Shown piece by piece: positions 26,242 to 36,161 of a stretch of DNA of 64,000 nucleotides. The first letter of the stretch is position 1, and the number at the start of each line of letters is the position of its first letter. The notes beneath the pieces were generated by a model. The model saw only the letters and a program-made list of their open reading frames with translations. It did no database searches and was not told the origin of the DNA. The position numbers were made by a program, and so were the translations under genes. This stretch comes from Chengkuizengella axinellae (lineage in GTDB: Bacteria; Bacillota; Bacilli; Paenibacillales; KCTC-33759), in assembly GCF_030730905.1 (NCBI RefSeq), contig NZ_JAVAMP010000001.1:434001-498000 (forward strand). The letters are read 5' to 3'.

Positions 26242-27915
26242 ATGTCTAATGCTCCATGGATAAATAATTATCCGGAAGGAATCGAACCACAGCTTGAGTA
26301 TCCATCACAATTAATATCAGATTTTTTAAAAAATTCACATGAACAATTTCCTACTCATAATGCCATTTACTTCTTTGGAGAAAAGATTACCTATGACGAA
26401 CTCATTAAACAAGCGTATAAATTTGCTAACCTGCTTAAAGATATGGGTGTTAAAAAAGGCGATCGAGTAGCGATTATGCTTCCAAATATTCCTCAATATG
26501 TGTACTGCTATTATGGGATTTTATTCATGGGAGGCATAGTAGTTCAAACGAATCCGTTGTATGTCGAAAGAGAATTGGAACATCATTTAAAAGACTCGGG
26601 AGCTAAAACGATTGTTGCACTTGATTTAGTATACTCTCGAGTGAAAGCTGTTAAAGAAAAAGTCCAGCTAGAAAATATATTTGTTACTCGTATACAAGAT
26701 CACTTACCCTTTATAAAAAAATTACTTTATCCTCTAGTGCAAAAAGTGAAAAAGGGGCCTTATGTAAATTTAAATCCTGAAAAAGAGCAAGTTTTATCAT
26801 TAAAAAAAGAATTGGAAAAAGCGTCAGATGCACCTGTGGAAAGCCCGAGCAAATCTGATGAGGTTGCTGTTTTACAATACACTGGAGGAACTACAGGTGT
26901 TTCTAAGGGTGTCATGCTGACACACATGAACCTTGTGGCTAATACTATTCAGTGTCAAGCATGGATTAAAGTGAGAAAAGGTACAGGAAGTGTATTGGCA
27001 GTTGTTCCTCTTTTTCACGTCTATGGAATGACCACTTGTATGAACTTTAGTGTCGCATCAGGGGCAGTTGTTAATTTAATCCCTAAGTTTGATGTGGATT
27101 CATTATTAAAATTAATAGAATCACAAAAGCCTACTATTTTTCCTGGTGCTCCAACATTGTATCAAGGGATTATCAACCATCCTAAAGTCAATCAAACAGA
27201 CCTTTCTTCAATAGAGTGCTGCATCAGTGGTTCTGCTCCTTTGCCGGTATCCACTCAACAAAAATTTGAAGAATTGACTAAAGGGAATTTGGTAGAAGGG
27301 TATGGGCTTTCAGAGGCTTCACCAGTAGTTATCGCCAATCCAGTTTGGGGATATCGTATTGACGGCAGTGTCGGCATTCCATGGCCTAATACAGACAGTA
27401 AGATAGTTAACGAGCTTGGGGAAGAGGTTCCTCCTCATGAAATTGGAGAAATTATTGTGAAAGGTCCACAAGTGATGAAGGGGTATTGGAATCAGCCTGA
27501 GGAAACCGCGGCTGTCCTAAAGGATGGTTGGTTATACACAGGTGATATGGGTTATATGGATACCAAAGGATACTTTTATATTGTGGATCGTAAGAAAGAT
27601 ATGATTATCGCAAGCGGTTACAATGTATACCCGAGAGAGGTTGAAGAGGTTTTATATAAACATCCGGGAGTGAAAGAAGCTATCGTTCTGGGTGTGCCAG
27701 ATCAATATCGCGGTGAAAATGTGAAGGCTTACATTGTTCGTAAAAAAGATTCAAATGTAACAGAAGAAGCGTTGAACCAATTTTGCCGTTCTAATTTAGC
27801 TTCATATAAAGTGCCAAGAATATATGAGTTTCGTAATGAACTCCCTAAATCGATGGTTGGAAAAATATTAAGAAGAGTTTTGGCAGAGGAACACGCTGCC
27901 ACACTCGAAGAATAG
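26242..27915 (+). CDS. lcfA: Long-chain fatty acid-CoA ligase
   Basis: This 557-residue AMP-forming synthetase has motif A3 YTGGTTGVSKGVMLTH (about 217-232), EGYGLSEASPVV, motif A7/A8 GDMGYMDTKGYFYIVDRKKD (around 432-451) and the catalytic C-terminal Lys in PKSMVGKILRR. It activates fatty acids to acyl-CoA through an acyl-adenylate. Its length and sequence match Bacillus LcfA. I start at ATG 26242 (MSNAPWINNYPEG) with GAGGTGG upstream rather than at an in-frame GTG nine bases earlier. It is 21 bases after etfA, in the same operon. Confidence 0.95.
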   Translation: MSNAPWINNYPEGIEPQLEYPSQLISDFLKNSHEQFPTHNAIYFFGEKITYDELIKQAYKFANLLKDMGVKKGDRVAIMLPNIPQYVYCYYGILFMGGIVVQTNPLYVERELEHHLKDSGAKTIVALDLVYSRVKAVKEKVQLENIFVTRIQDHLPFIKKLLYPLVQKVKKGPYVNLNPEKEQVLSLKKELEKASDAPVESPSKSDEVAVLQYTGGTTGVSKGVMLTHMNLVANTIQCQAWIKVRKGTGSVLAVVPLFHVYGMTTCMNFSVASGAVVNLIPKFDVDSLLKLIESQKPTIFPGAPTLYQGIINHPKVNQTDLSSIECCISGSAPLPVSTQQKFEELTKGNLVEGYGLSEASPVVIANPVWGYRIDGSVGIPWPNTDSKIVNELGEEVPPHEIGEIIVKGPQVMKGYWNQPEETAAVLKDGWLYTGDMGYMDTKGYFYIVDRKKDMIIASGYNVYPREVEEVLYKHPGVKEAIVLGVPDQYRGENVKAYIVRKKDSNVTEEALNQFCRSNLASYKVPRIYEFRNELPKSMVGKILRRVLAEEHAATLEE

Positions 27916-27931
27916 AGGTAGGAGGTAAAGT

Positions 27932-30292
27932 ATGGAAAAACAAATTCGTAAAGCAGCAGTGTTGGGATCAGGAGTTATGGGTGCATCCATTGCTGCTCAT
28001 TTAGCAAACGTAGGCATTGAAACTTTGCTTTTGGATCGAGTGATTGAAGGTGAAAAGGATCCAAATGGATTAGCTAAAGCTGCAAAAAAGAATCTTCTAA
28101 AAGCGAAACCAAGTCCGATCTATACGAAACGATCCTTAGAGAAAATTCAAGTTGGTAATTTTGATGATGATCTTCACCGTCTTTCTGAAGTGGATTGGGT
28201 TATCGAAGTTGTTATAGAGAATTTAGATATTAAGAAACAATTACTAAAAAAAGTGGAGCAGCATTGGACGCCTGGCACGGTCGTCAGTTCCAATACTTCC
28301 GGAATATCTATACAGCAAATCTCTGAGGAACTATCGGAGCCTTTGCAAGCGCATTTTTTAGGCACTCATTTCTTTAATCCACCTAGATATATGAAATTGC
28401 TAGAGTTGATTCCAACAGAAGCAACAGATCCAAAAATAGTGCAAAAGATGGCAAAATTTTGTGATCGGAAATTAGGGAAAGGGATTGTTGTAGCGAAGGA
28501 TACACCGAATTTTATTGCAAACCGAATCGGAACTTATGGATTACTGGTAACGTTGCATGAGATGGAGAAGTTTGGTTTGTCAGTAGCGGACGTGGATCAA
28601 TTAACGGGGCCACTAACTGGTAGACCTAAGAGTGCAACATTTAGAACTTTAGATTTAGTTGGACTTGATACGTTTGTTTTTGTAGCTGGTAATGTATATC
28701 AAAATGTACCTGATGGTCCAGAAAAAGAAATATTTAAAGTGCCTGAATTGCTTACAGAAATGGTTGAAAATGGACAGCTTGGGGAAAAGACTAAAAAAGG
28801 TTTTTACCAGATGAAACGTACTGAAACTGGAAAAGAAATATTACAATTTGATATTGGGAGCAAAAGTTATGTTCCTAAGGCAAAAACAAAATTTGCCTCA
28901 GTGGAAGCCGCTAAAAATGCTAAAGGATTAAAAGCGAAGCTTAAAACGATGATTGCATCCGATGATGCGGCAGGTAAGTTTGTATGGGAAATCATGAAAA
29001 AAAGCTGGTTGTATTCAGCGAGCAAAATACCAGAAATTGCAGATGACATTTCAGCGATTGATAATGCAATGAGATGGGGCTTTAATTGGGACCTTGGGCC
29101 TTTTGAAGCTTGGGATGCAGTAGGGTTGGAATCTACAGTTTCTCGAATGAAAGAAGAGGGAGAACAGATTCCAGCATGGATTGAAAAAATGCTTGCTGAA
29201 GGTAAAACATCTTTTTACCAGAAGGAAGAAGATAAAACATTCTTTGTTCAAATTGATGGTGCTTTAAGTGAAAAAGAAACACCAAAGGAAATCATTGACT
29301 TAGAATATTTGAAGGAGAAGAATGGTGTCATAAAAAAGAATGCTGGTGCTAGCTTGATTGATATCGGGGATGATATTGCATTATTGCAATTCCACTCGCC
29401 AAACAGCACTGTAGGTCCAGACGTATTACAAATGTTCCATTTATCCTTTGAGGAAGTCAGAAAAAATTATCGCGGTCTTGTGATTGGACACCAAGAAAAG
29501 CACTTTTGTGTAGGTGCCAATTTAATGATGATGCTTATGGAAGCACAGGATGAAAACTGGTTTGAAATTGAGCAGATGATCTCTTCCTATCATCAAGTAG
29601 CGATGAATATGAAATACTTTGAAAAACCAATTGTATCTGCTCCATTCAACATGTGTTTAGGTGGAGGGGTAGAACTTGTAATTCCTGCTCCACATGTTCA
29701 AGCATCTGCTGAAACCTATATGGGATTAGTAGAAGTAGGGGTTGGTTTGATCCCTGCAGGTGGCGGCACGAAAGAAATGTTATATAGAAATACGGTGCCA
29801 ATGGATATTAATAAAACAATCGATCTGCAGCCATTTGTCAATCGAGTATTTGAGAATATTGGTCAGGCGAAAGTATCTACTAGTGCAGTAGAAGCTAGAG
29901 AACTCGGATATTTAAGAGATTCGGATCGTATTACAGTAAATTCAGATTATTTAATCCATGATGCAAAACAAGCTGTACTAGGCATGTCAATTGCAGGATA
30001 TGAAGCACCTGAAGCTAAAAAAATCCGAGTTGTTGGAGAACCAGGTTTAGCTACATTAAAAATGGGATTATATCACATGAAGTCTTCAGGTTATATCAGT
30101 GATCATGATGAATTGATCGGTACTAGACTAGCTAACATTTTAACGGGTGGAAATATTGCAGCCAATACACTTGTTGACGAACAATACATTTTAGATTTAG
30201 AAAAAGAAGCCTTCTTAAGTCTTTTAGGTGAGCTAAAAAGCCAAGCAAGAATGCAACATATGTTGTTAAAAAGAAAACCGTTAAGAAATTAA
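27932..30292 (+). CDS. fadN: 3-hydroxyacyl-CoA dehydrogenase / enoyl-CoA hydratase, FadN type
   Basis: This is a 786-residue bifunctional protein. The N-terminus has the NAD-binding motif VLGSGVMGASIAAHLANVGI, then SSNTSGISIQQISEE and GTHFFNPPRYMKLLELIPT with the catalytic His-Glu region. The C-terminal third is crotonase-like (LVIGHQEKHFCVGANLMMML, MCLGGGVELVIPAPHVQ, VEVGVGLIPAGGGTKEM). This domain order (dehydrogenase first) is that of B. subtilis FadN. It carries out hydration and the second oxidation of beta-oxidation. AGGAGG precedes the start. Confidence 0.96.
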   Translation: MEKQIRKAAVLGSGVMGASIAAHLANVGIETLLLDRVIEGEKDPNGLAKAAKKNLLKAKPSPIYTKRSLEKIQVGNFDDDLHRLSEVDWVIEVVIENLDIKKQLLKKVEQHWTPGTVVSSNTSGISIQQISEELSEPLQAHFLGTHFFNPPRYMKLLELIPTEATDPKIVQKMAKFCDRKLGKGIVVAKDTPNFIANRIGTYGLLVTLHEMEKFGLSVADVDQLTGPLTGRPKSATFRTLDLVGLDTFVFVAGNVYQNVPDGPEKEIFKVPELLTEMVENGQLGEKTKKGFYQMKRTETGKEILQFDIGSKSYVPKAKTKFASVEAAKNAKGLKAKLKTMIASDDAAGKFVWEIMKKSWLYSASKIPEIADDISAIDNAMRWGFNWDLGPFEAWDAVGLESTVSRMKEEGEQIPAWIEKMLAEGKTSFYQKEEDKTFFVQIDGALSEKETPKEIIDLEYLKEKNGVIKKNAGASLIDIGDDIALLQFHSPNSTVGPDVLQMFHLSFEEVRKNYRGLVIGHQEKHFCVGANLMMMLMEAQDENWFEIEQMISSYHQVAMNMKYFEKPIVSAPFNMCLGGGVELVIPAPHVQASAETYMGLVEVGVGLIPAGGGTKEMLYRNTVPMDINKTIDLQPFVNRVFENIGQAKVSTSAVEARELGYLRDSDRITVNSDYLIHDAKQAVLGMSIAGYEAPEAKKIRVVGEPGLATLKMGLYHMKSSGYISDHDELIGTRLANILTGGNIAANTLVDEQYILDLEKEAFLSLLGELKSQARMQHMLLKRKPLRN

Positions 30293-30328
30293 GTTGGAAA
30301 AATGTCTTACTTTGAGAGGAGTAATAAT

Positions 30329-31507
30329 ATGAAAGAAGCTGTCATTGTTTCAGCAGTAAGAACTCCAATGGGTAAAGCTCATAGAGGTTCTCTTGCAAAT
30401 ACACGTGCAGAAGATTTAGGAGGTCTTGTCGTTGAGGAGGTTGTTAAACGAACCCCCGGATTGTCTGCCGAAGAAATAGAAGATGTCATTATTGGATGTG
30501 CGATGCCTGAAGGGGAGCAAGGTTTAAATATGGGACGTATTGTCGCATTGAGAGCAGGTTTGCCGGATGAGGTTCCAGGGTTAACAATCAATCGTTTTTG
30601 TTCATCAGGTTTACAATCCATTGCTTTTGCCGCGGAACGAATTATGAGTGGATTCTCAGATGTGATTGTTGCAGGTGGTGTTGAAAGTATGAGTCATGTA
30701 CCAATGTCAGGGTTCAAGCCACAGCCGAATCCTTATTTGGTAGATCATCGTCCAGAAGTTTATATCTCTATGGGGAATACTGCAGAGAATGTTGCAAAGG
30801 AATACGAAATCTCTCGTGAAAAACAAGATGCCTTTGCTGCAAGCAGCCATCAGAAAGCGGCGACTGCAATAGAGTCTGGAAAATTCAAAGAAGAAATTGT
30901 TCCAGTTCCTGTAAAGCAGATGATTATAAATGATTCAGGTAAAAGAGAAGAAGTATCCTTCATGTTTGATACAGATGAGGGTGTTCGTCCGAGCACAAGT
31001 CCAGAAGTGCTTTCTAAATTAAGACCAGCATTTTTGCAGGGAGGATCTGTTACAGCAGGAAATGCATCTCAAATGAATGATGGTGCATCTGCCGTAGTCG
31101 TAATGTCTCGTGAAAAGGCAGATCAATTAGGATTAAAACCTTTAGCTATATTCCGAAGCTTTGCTGTTGGAGGAGTAGTGCCAGAGGTTATGGGTATAGG
31201 ACCAGTAGTTGCAATTCCAAAAGCACTAGAGCTTGCGGGTGTAACTTTAGATCAAATTGATTTGTTTGAAATTAATGAAGCTTTTGCAGCTCAATGTGTT
31301 GCTGTCATGGAGAAGTTGCAAATTGATCCTGAAAAAGTAAATGTGAATGGCGGTGCGATTGCACTTGGTCATCCATTAGGATGTACTGGAGCAAAATTAA
31401 CGACTACTTTGCTGCATGAGGCGAAACGTAGAAACAGCAAATTTGGTGTCGTTAGTATGTGTATTGGCGGTGGCATGGGAGCCGCTGGAGTATTTGAATT
31501 TGTTTAA
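30329..31507 (+). CDS. fadA: Acetyl-CoA acyltransferase (3-ketoacyl-CoA thiolase)
   Basis: The 392-residue thiolase has the acyl-accepting Cys in [14 protein letters not shown] (~92), [28 protein letters not shown] and the second catalytic Cys in [12 protein letters not shown]. It cleaves 3-ketoacyl-CoA to acetyl-CoA and a shortened acyl-CoA. The start ATG 30329 has GAGAGGAG before it; an earlier in-frame ATG at 30302 lacks one. It follows fadN by 36 bases, like the fadN-fadA-fadE order in Bacillus. Confidence 0.96.
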   Translation: MKEAVIVSAVRTPMGKAHRGSLANTRAEDLGGLVVEEVVKRTPGLSAEEIEDVIIGCAMPEGEQGLNMGRIVALRAGLPDEVPGLTINRFCSSGLQSIAFAAERIMSGFSDVIVAGGVESMSHVPMSGFKPQPNPYLVDHRPEVYISMGNTAENVAKEYEISREKQDAFAASSHQKAATAIESGKFKEEIVPVPVKQMIINDSGKREEVSFMFDTDEGVRPSTSPEVLSKLRPAFLQGGSVTAGNASQMNDGASAVVVMSREKADQLGLKPLAIFRSFAVGGVVPEVMGIGPVVAIPKALELAGVTLDQIDLFEINEAFAAQCVAVMEKLQIDPEKVNVNGGAIALGHPLGCTGAKLTTTLLHEAKRRNSKFGVVSMCIGGGMGAAGVFEFV

Positions 31508-31581
31508 AATTTAGTACTATGAAGTCGAAATGATTAATATACAATTACCAACACGTCTGTAGATTCGTTTTGAAGAAGTTC

Positions 31582-31629
31582 TTCCCCGCAAAAGTAAAAG
31601 TGCAAGTTAAAAAAATGCTTTTGCGGGAA
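31582..31629 (+). other. Hairpin between fadA and fadE
   Basis: TTCCCCGCAAAAG and CTTTTGCGGGAA pair with one extra C, enclosing an A-rich loop. No strong T run follows, so it may be an RNA-stability or partial termination element between fadA and fadE rather than a full terminator. Confidence 0.5.
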
Positions 31630-31688
31630 TTTAGATTGATGCAGGATTGCTGTTTTTTTTAGAGAATACAATTGAGGAGGAATTATGA

Positions 31689-33467
31689 ATGATAAAAGAA
31701 GTTGCTAAAGGTGGAAGTTATTTATTAGGTGATGTTGAAGCGAATTCAGTGTTTACGCCCGAGGATTTTTCTGATGAGCATAAAATGATATCTGCAATGA
31801 CTGAAGATTTTGTAGCAAATGAAATCGCGCCAGTAGATGAGAGAATTGAAGCCCAAGATTTTGAACTTTTAGTTACTCAGCTGCAAAAAGCTGGAGAATT
31901 AGGTTTATTGGGAGCAGCTATCCCTGAAGCTTACGGTGGAACAAATTTGGATAAAATCAGCTCTACTTTAATTAGTGAGCAATTAGTACGTGGAAGCTCC
32001 TTTGCATTAAGTGTGGGAGCTCATGTTGGGATTGGTACTCAGCCCATTGCGCTTTTCGGGAATGAAGATCAGAAATCTAGATATTTACCTGATCTAGTAT
32101 CGGGTAAAAAACTGGCAGCATATTGTTTAACTGAACCCTCTTCTGGGTCAGATGCATTAGGTGCAAAAACAACGGCTGTTTTAAATGAAGAAGGAACACA
32201 TTATATTTTAAATGGAGCTAAGCAATTTATTACAAACGCAGCTTTTGCAGATGTGTTTGTTGTATATGCGAAAGTAGATGGTGAGAAATTCACTGCATTT
32301 ATCGTAGAGAATTCATTTGAAGGGGTTTCTACTGGTCCTGAAGAAAAGAAAATGGGAATTAAAGGTTCCTCCACTCGTCCTTTAATACTAGAGGATGTAA
32401 AAGTTCCAGTAGAAAACTTATTAGGTGAAATTGGAAAAGGCCATGTTATTGCATTTAATATTTTGAACTTAGGTCGCTATACCTTGGGAGCAGGATGTTT
32501 AGGAACAGCTAAATGGGCGATTGACCTTTCTGTAGAATACGCAAAACAAAGAAAACAATTTGGCAAAGCTTTGACAGAATTCCCGCTTATTCAAAAGAAA
32601 ATAGCAGATATGGCAGTATACACTTATGCAACGGAAAGTGTTGTCTACAGAACTGGCGGTTTAATGGATGATGCTATGAAAACGTTGGATGAGAACGATG
32701 AAAACTATCAAAAGGATGTAGTGAAAAAAGTTGCTGATTACGCATTAGAATGTTCTGTAAATAAAGTTTTTGCATCTGAGTGTTTAGATTTTGTAGCAGA
32801 TGAGGGTGTGCAAATTCACGGTGGTTATGGCTTCACACAAGAATATAAAGTAGAGAGAATTTATAGAGACTCAAGAATTAATCGTATTTTTGAAGGAACA
32901 AATGAAATTAACCGTTTGCTAATACCAGACATGTTGTTTCGTAAAGCGATGAAGGGTGAACTTCCAGTGATGGAAGTGGCTGCAAATTTGGAACAGGAAT
33001 TAGTGGCTTATATGCCTCCTATGGTAGATGAAGATACACCATTAGAAAAGGAAAAGGCAATGCTGGCTTCTGCTAAAAAAATCTTCCTAATGGTTGGTGG
33101 AACAGCGGTTAAGAAATACAAGCAAGCATTACAAGAGGAACAGGAAATTTTAGAGATTATTTCAAATCTAGCGATCCAAATCTATGCTCTAGAGTCAACG
33201 ATTTTAAGAACTGAAAAAGCGATAGCTAAAGATGGAGTTGATAAAGCAAAACAAAAGTTAAACCTTACAACTACATTTGCGCATGAAAGTTTTGCAAAAA
33301 TAGAATCATTGGCAAAAGAAGGCATTGTATCTATGGATGATGGTGATTCTGCATTAATGGTACTATCTATATTAAAAAAATTAGTTCGCTTCAAGCCAAA
33401 AAATCTATTACACATTAAGAGAGAAATTGCTGATAAGATCATTCAATCTGATCAGTATACGGTTTAG
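31689..33467 (+). CDS. fadE: Acyl-CoA dehydrogenase
   Basis: The 592-residue flavoprotein carries the ACAD signatures AYCLTEPSSGSDALGAKTTA and QIHGGYGFTQEYKVERIYRD, and RINRIFEGTNEINR with the expected catalytic Glu. An extra C-terminal domain of about 190 residues gives the ~590-residue size of Bacillus FadE. It performs the first oxidation of acyl-CoA and hands electrons to EtfBA. GAGGAGGAA precedes ATG 31689. The nearby out-of-frame ATG at 31685 leads to a seven-codon frame only. Confidence 0.95.
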   Translation: MIKEVAKGGSYLLGDVEANSVFTPEDFSDEHKMISAMTEDFVANEIAPVDERIEAQDFELLVTQLQKAGELGLLGAAIPEAYGGTNLDKISSTLISEQLVRGSSFALSVGAHVGIGTQPIALFGNEDQKSRYLPDLVSGKKLAAYCLTEPSSGSDALGAKTTAVLNEEGTHYILNGAKQFITNAAFADVFVVYAKVDGEKFTAFIVENSFEGVSTGPEEKKMGIKGSSTRPLILEDVKVPVENLLGEIGKGHVIAFNILNLGRYTLGAGCLGTAKWAIDLSVEYAKQRKQFGKALTEFPLIQKKIADMAVYTYATESVVYRTGGLMDDAMKTLDENDENYQKDVVKKVADYALECSVNKVFASECLDFVADEGVQIHGGYGFTQEYKVERIYRDSRINRIFEGTNEINRLLIPDMLFRKAMKGELPVMEVAANLEQELVAYMPPMVDEDTPLEKEKAMLASAKKIFLMVGGTAVKKYKQALQEEQEILEIISNLAIQIYALESTILRTEKAIAKDGVDKAKQKLNLTTTFAHESFAKIESLAKEGIVSMDDGDSALMVLSILKKLVRFKPKNLLHIKREIADKIIQSDQYTV

Positions 33468-33475
33468 GTGTTATT

Positions 33476-33904
33476 ATGAATGGGAGCATGAATGAAAAAG
33501 AGTGGAAAGCCTTTCAAAGTATGCTGGAAGAGAAAGTGAAAGGTACATTTATGGAACTCTTCAACAGTCAAATTACAGAAATAAATAAAGATCAAATCAT
33601 AGGAACTTTTACAGTAGAACCCATTCATCTTAATCCGAATGGCATCATACACGGGGGCGTTCATGCCTCCGTGTTGGACAGTATCATGGGGCTGGCGGTT
33701 GTAGTTGCCCGTCCAAATGAAAAACTAGTAACTACAATGCTGAATATTCATTATCTAACTGCGTTAAAAGAAGGAACATTGGGAGTAAGTGCGAAGGTTT
33801 TGCATCAAACCAATCAAACGCTTACAACTGAAGGGGAAATTAGAAGTGAAGAAGGAGAGCTTGTTGCAATCGCAACAGGCTCATATCGAGTGATTAATAA
33901 ATAG
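33476..33904 (+). CDS. PaaI-type hotdog-fold acyl-CoA thioesterase
   Basis: The 142-residue protein has the hotdog signature HLNPNGIIHGGVHASVLDSI (about residues 44-63), with the usual G-x-x-HGG motif, and TTMLNIHYLTALKEG on the next strands. Such enzymes hydrolyse acyl-CoA. Inside the beta-oxidation cluster it may release stalled acyl-CoA and recover CoA (inference). It starts 8 bases after fadE ends and 14 bases before fadF, so it is part of the same operon. Confidence 0.85.
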   Translation: MNGSMNEKEWKAFQSMLEEKVKGTFMELFNSQITEINKDQIIGTFTVEPIHLNPNGIIHGGVHASVLDSIMGLAVVVARPNEKLVTTMLNIHYLTALKEGTLGVSAKVLHQTNQTLTTEGEIRSEEGELVAIATGSYRVINK

Positions 33905-33918
33905 AGGTGGGTGATTCC

Positions 33919-35964
33919 ATGGTATTTTCTATAATTCAGCTTTGTGCATTTTTATTGCTCACTGGATACGTATTTTATTTGTTTTATCACATCATGTACA
34001 GTCGATATTCATTTATTAAATTAGGAAAAGAAGAAGCATTACCACCGCAATATAAAGAAAGATTCAAACAGATTGCTGTGAATATGTTTGGCCATAAAAC
34101 GTTATTAAAAGATAAAAAAAGCGGTATCATGCATTTAGTGATGTTTTATGGTTTTATTTTAATCCAATTTGGTGCAATTGATTTGGTTGGTAAAGGTTTG
34201 GTACCAGGCTGGCATTTGCCACTGGGTTCCTTTTATCCGACCTTTGTATTCATACAGGAAATTACAGTTTTACTTGTTTTATTAGCTACAGGGTACGCTT
34301 TTTACCGTCGATATGTTGAAAAGTTGGCTCGTTTAAAACGAGGCTGGAAATCAGGGATCGTCATCTTATTGCTTTCTAGTTTAATGCTTTCCATCATATT
34401 GTCTGGCGGGATGGAAATGATATGGAATGGGCATGAAGTGAGTGCTCTTCAACCGGTTAGTTCATTGTTTGTATTGGCATTTTCTTGGATGGGCAGCGCA
34501 GCTGCTGAAGCATTGTTTTATGTTTTCTGGTGGATTCATTTATTGATCCTTTACACGTTTTTAATTTATGTACCTCAGTCAAAACACGCTCATTTGTTTT
34601 TTGCACCTATAAATGTATTTATTAGAAAATTAGGTGTACCAGGCAAATTGAAAAAAATTGATCTTGAAGATGAAAATGCAGAATCCTTTGGAACAGGAAA
34701 AATAGAAGATTTCACACAAAATCAATTAGTAGATTTGTATGCATGTGTAGAATGTGGACGTTGCACAAGTGTGTGTCCAGCGGCATCAACAGGAAAGATG
34801 TTATCTCCTATGCATTTAATTACAAATATGAGAGATCATTTAACAAATAAAGGAGCTGCAATCACTTCACGTACACCGTGGATGCCTGCCTTTGCATTTG
34901 GAGGAACAACAGCAAATGAGCTAGCTGCTTCAACTGATACTGAGTTAGAAACACAGCTTGTAGGTGAAGTGGTTACAGAACAAGAACTTTGGGCTTGTAC
35001 TTCTTGCCGAAATTGTGAGGAAGTATGTCCTGTAGCTAATGAGCATGTTGATAAAATTATGGATATGCGTCGTTATTTGGTGTTAACTGAAGGAAGCTTG
35101 CCTGCAGAAGCGGCACGAGCATTAAATAACATTGAAAGACAAGGAAACCCTTGGGGCTTGAACCGATTAGATCGTAAAAACTGGATGGATCAGCTGGACG
35201 ATGATAATAAAGTATTAGAAGCACAAAAAACAGAGTCTTTTGAGTACCTATTTTATATAGGTTCCATGGGCTCCTACGATAAACGTGGTCAAAAAATTTC
35301 TAAAGCATTTGTTGAAATCATGAATAGGGCAGGGATTACTTTTGCAGTATTAGGAAATGATGAAAAGAATTCTGGTGATACTGCAAGGCGTCTTGGGAAT
35401 GAATACTTGTATCAAATGCTCGCTGAGGAAAATGTTGAGATCTTTAAAAGCTATAATGTGAAAAAAATTGTGACAATAGATCCTCATGCATTCCATACGT
35501 TTAAAAATGAGTATCAAGATTTTGGATTGCAAGAGGATGTTAAAGTTTATCATCATTCACAGCTAATTTCAAAATGGATTGAAGAAGGAAGAATAAAGCC
35601 TAGTAAATCCATGATGGATAAGATCACTTATCATGACCCATGTTACTTAGGGCGTCATAATAATGAATATGAAGCCCCACGTCAAGCTTTATCCTCTATT
35701 CCAGGTGTAGAGCTTGTAGAGATGGAACGTTCTGGCAGCAACAGCATGTGCTGTGGTGCTGGTGGTGGAATGATGTGGATGGAAGAAACAGAAGGAACAA
35801 GAGTGAATGTTGAAAGAACAGAGCAAGCTTTACAAACAAAACCTGACCTGATCGCAACCGGTTGTCCATATTGTCTCACTATGGTTGATGATGGATTAAA
35901 AGCGAAAGAAGAAGAGAAGGTTCAGGCTAGAGACATCGCTGAGATTATCGCTGAGAGTTTGTAG
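33919..35964 (+). CDS. fadF: FadF-like membrane iron-sulfur oxidoreductase
   Basis: The protein has about 681 residues. The N-terminal ~220 residues contain about five to six helices resembling a nitrate-reductase-gamma/cytochrome-b-like membrane domain. Two ferredoxin motifs follow: CVECGRCTSVCP (~279-290) and CTSCRNCEEVCP (~361-372). Two CCG-type segments (YHDPCYLGRHNN, SMCCGAGGGMMW) are as in heterodisulfide-reductase subunits. In Bacillus this protein belongs to the FadR regulon and probably moves electrons from ETF to menaquinone. As the last gene of the cluster, it completes the electron route. I start at ATG 33919 after AGAGGTGG. Confidence 0.9.
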   Translation: MVFSIIQLCAFLLLTGYVFYLFYHIMYSRYSFIKLGKEEALPPQYKERFKQIAVNMFGHKTLLKDKKSGIMHLVMFYGFILIQFGAIDLVGKGLVPGWHLPLGSFYPTFVFIQEITVLLVLLATGYAFYRRYVEKLARLKRGWKSGIVILLLSSLMLSIILSGGMEMIWNGHEVSALQPVSSLFVLAFSWMGSAAAEALFYVFWWIHLLILYTFLIYVPQSKHAHLFFAPINVFIRKLGVPGKLKKIDLEDENAESFGTGKIEDFTQNQLVDLYACVECGRCTSVCPAASTGKMLSPMHLITNMRDHLTNKGAAITSRTPWMPAFAFGGTTANELAASTDTELETQLVGEVVTEQELWACTSCRNCEEVCPVANEHVDKIMDMRRYLVLTEGSLPAEAARALNNIERQGNPWGLNRLDRKNWMDQLDDDNKVLEAQKTESFEYLFYIGSMGSYDKRGQKISKAFVEIMNRAGITFAVLGNDEKNSGDTARRLGNEYLYQMLAEENVEIFKSYNVKKIVTIDPHAFHTFKNEYQDFGLQEDVKVYHHSQLISKWIEEGRIKPSKSMMDKITYHDPCYLGRHNNEYEAPRQALSSIPGVELVEMERSGSNSMCCGAGGGMMWMEETEGTRVNVERTEQALQTKPDLIATGCPYCLTMVDDGLKAKEEEKVQARDIAEIIAESL

Positions 35965-36000
35965 GATAAGTAGATTGAGATAGATTAATTCTGGTTTTAT

Positions 36001-36037
36001 AAACCTGTGGATGGCGGATTGCCTCCATGGGTTTTTT
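36001..36037 (+). terminator. Terminator of the fatty-acid degradation cluster
   Basis: AAACCTGTGGATGGC and GCCTCCATGGGTTTTTT form a GC-containing stem with wobble pairs and a T run, 37 bases after fadF. Confidence 0.75.
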
Positions 36038-36161
36038 ATGGTGAACATCGACATCAAGTCGTCAGCCGTTTTTCAAATCATCATGTCAATAAAGAGCACA
36101 AAATGACAGGTTTGAACTCCAATTTACTGTTAAAATAATTTTAAAGCAGAGGTGAAAATAT

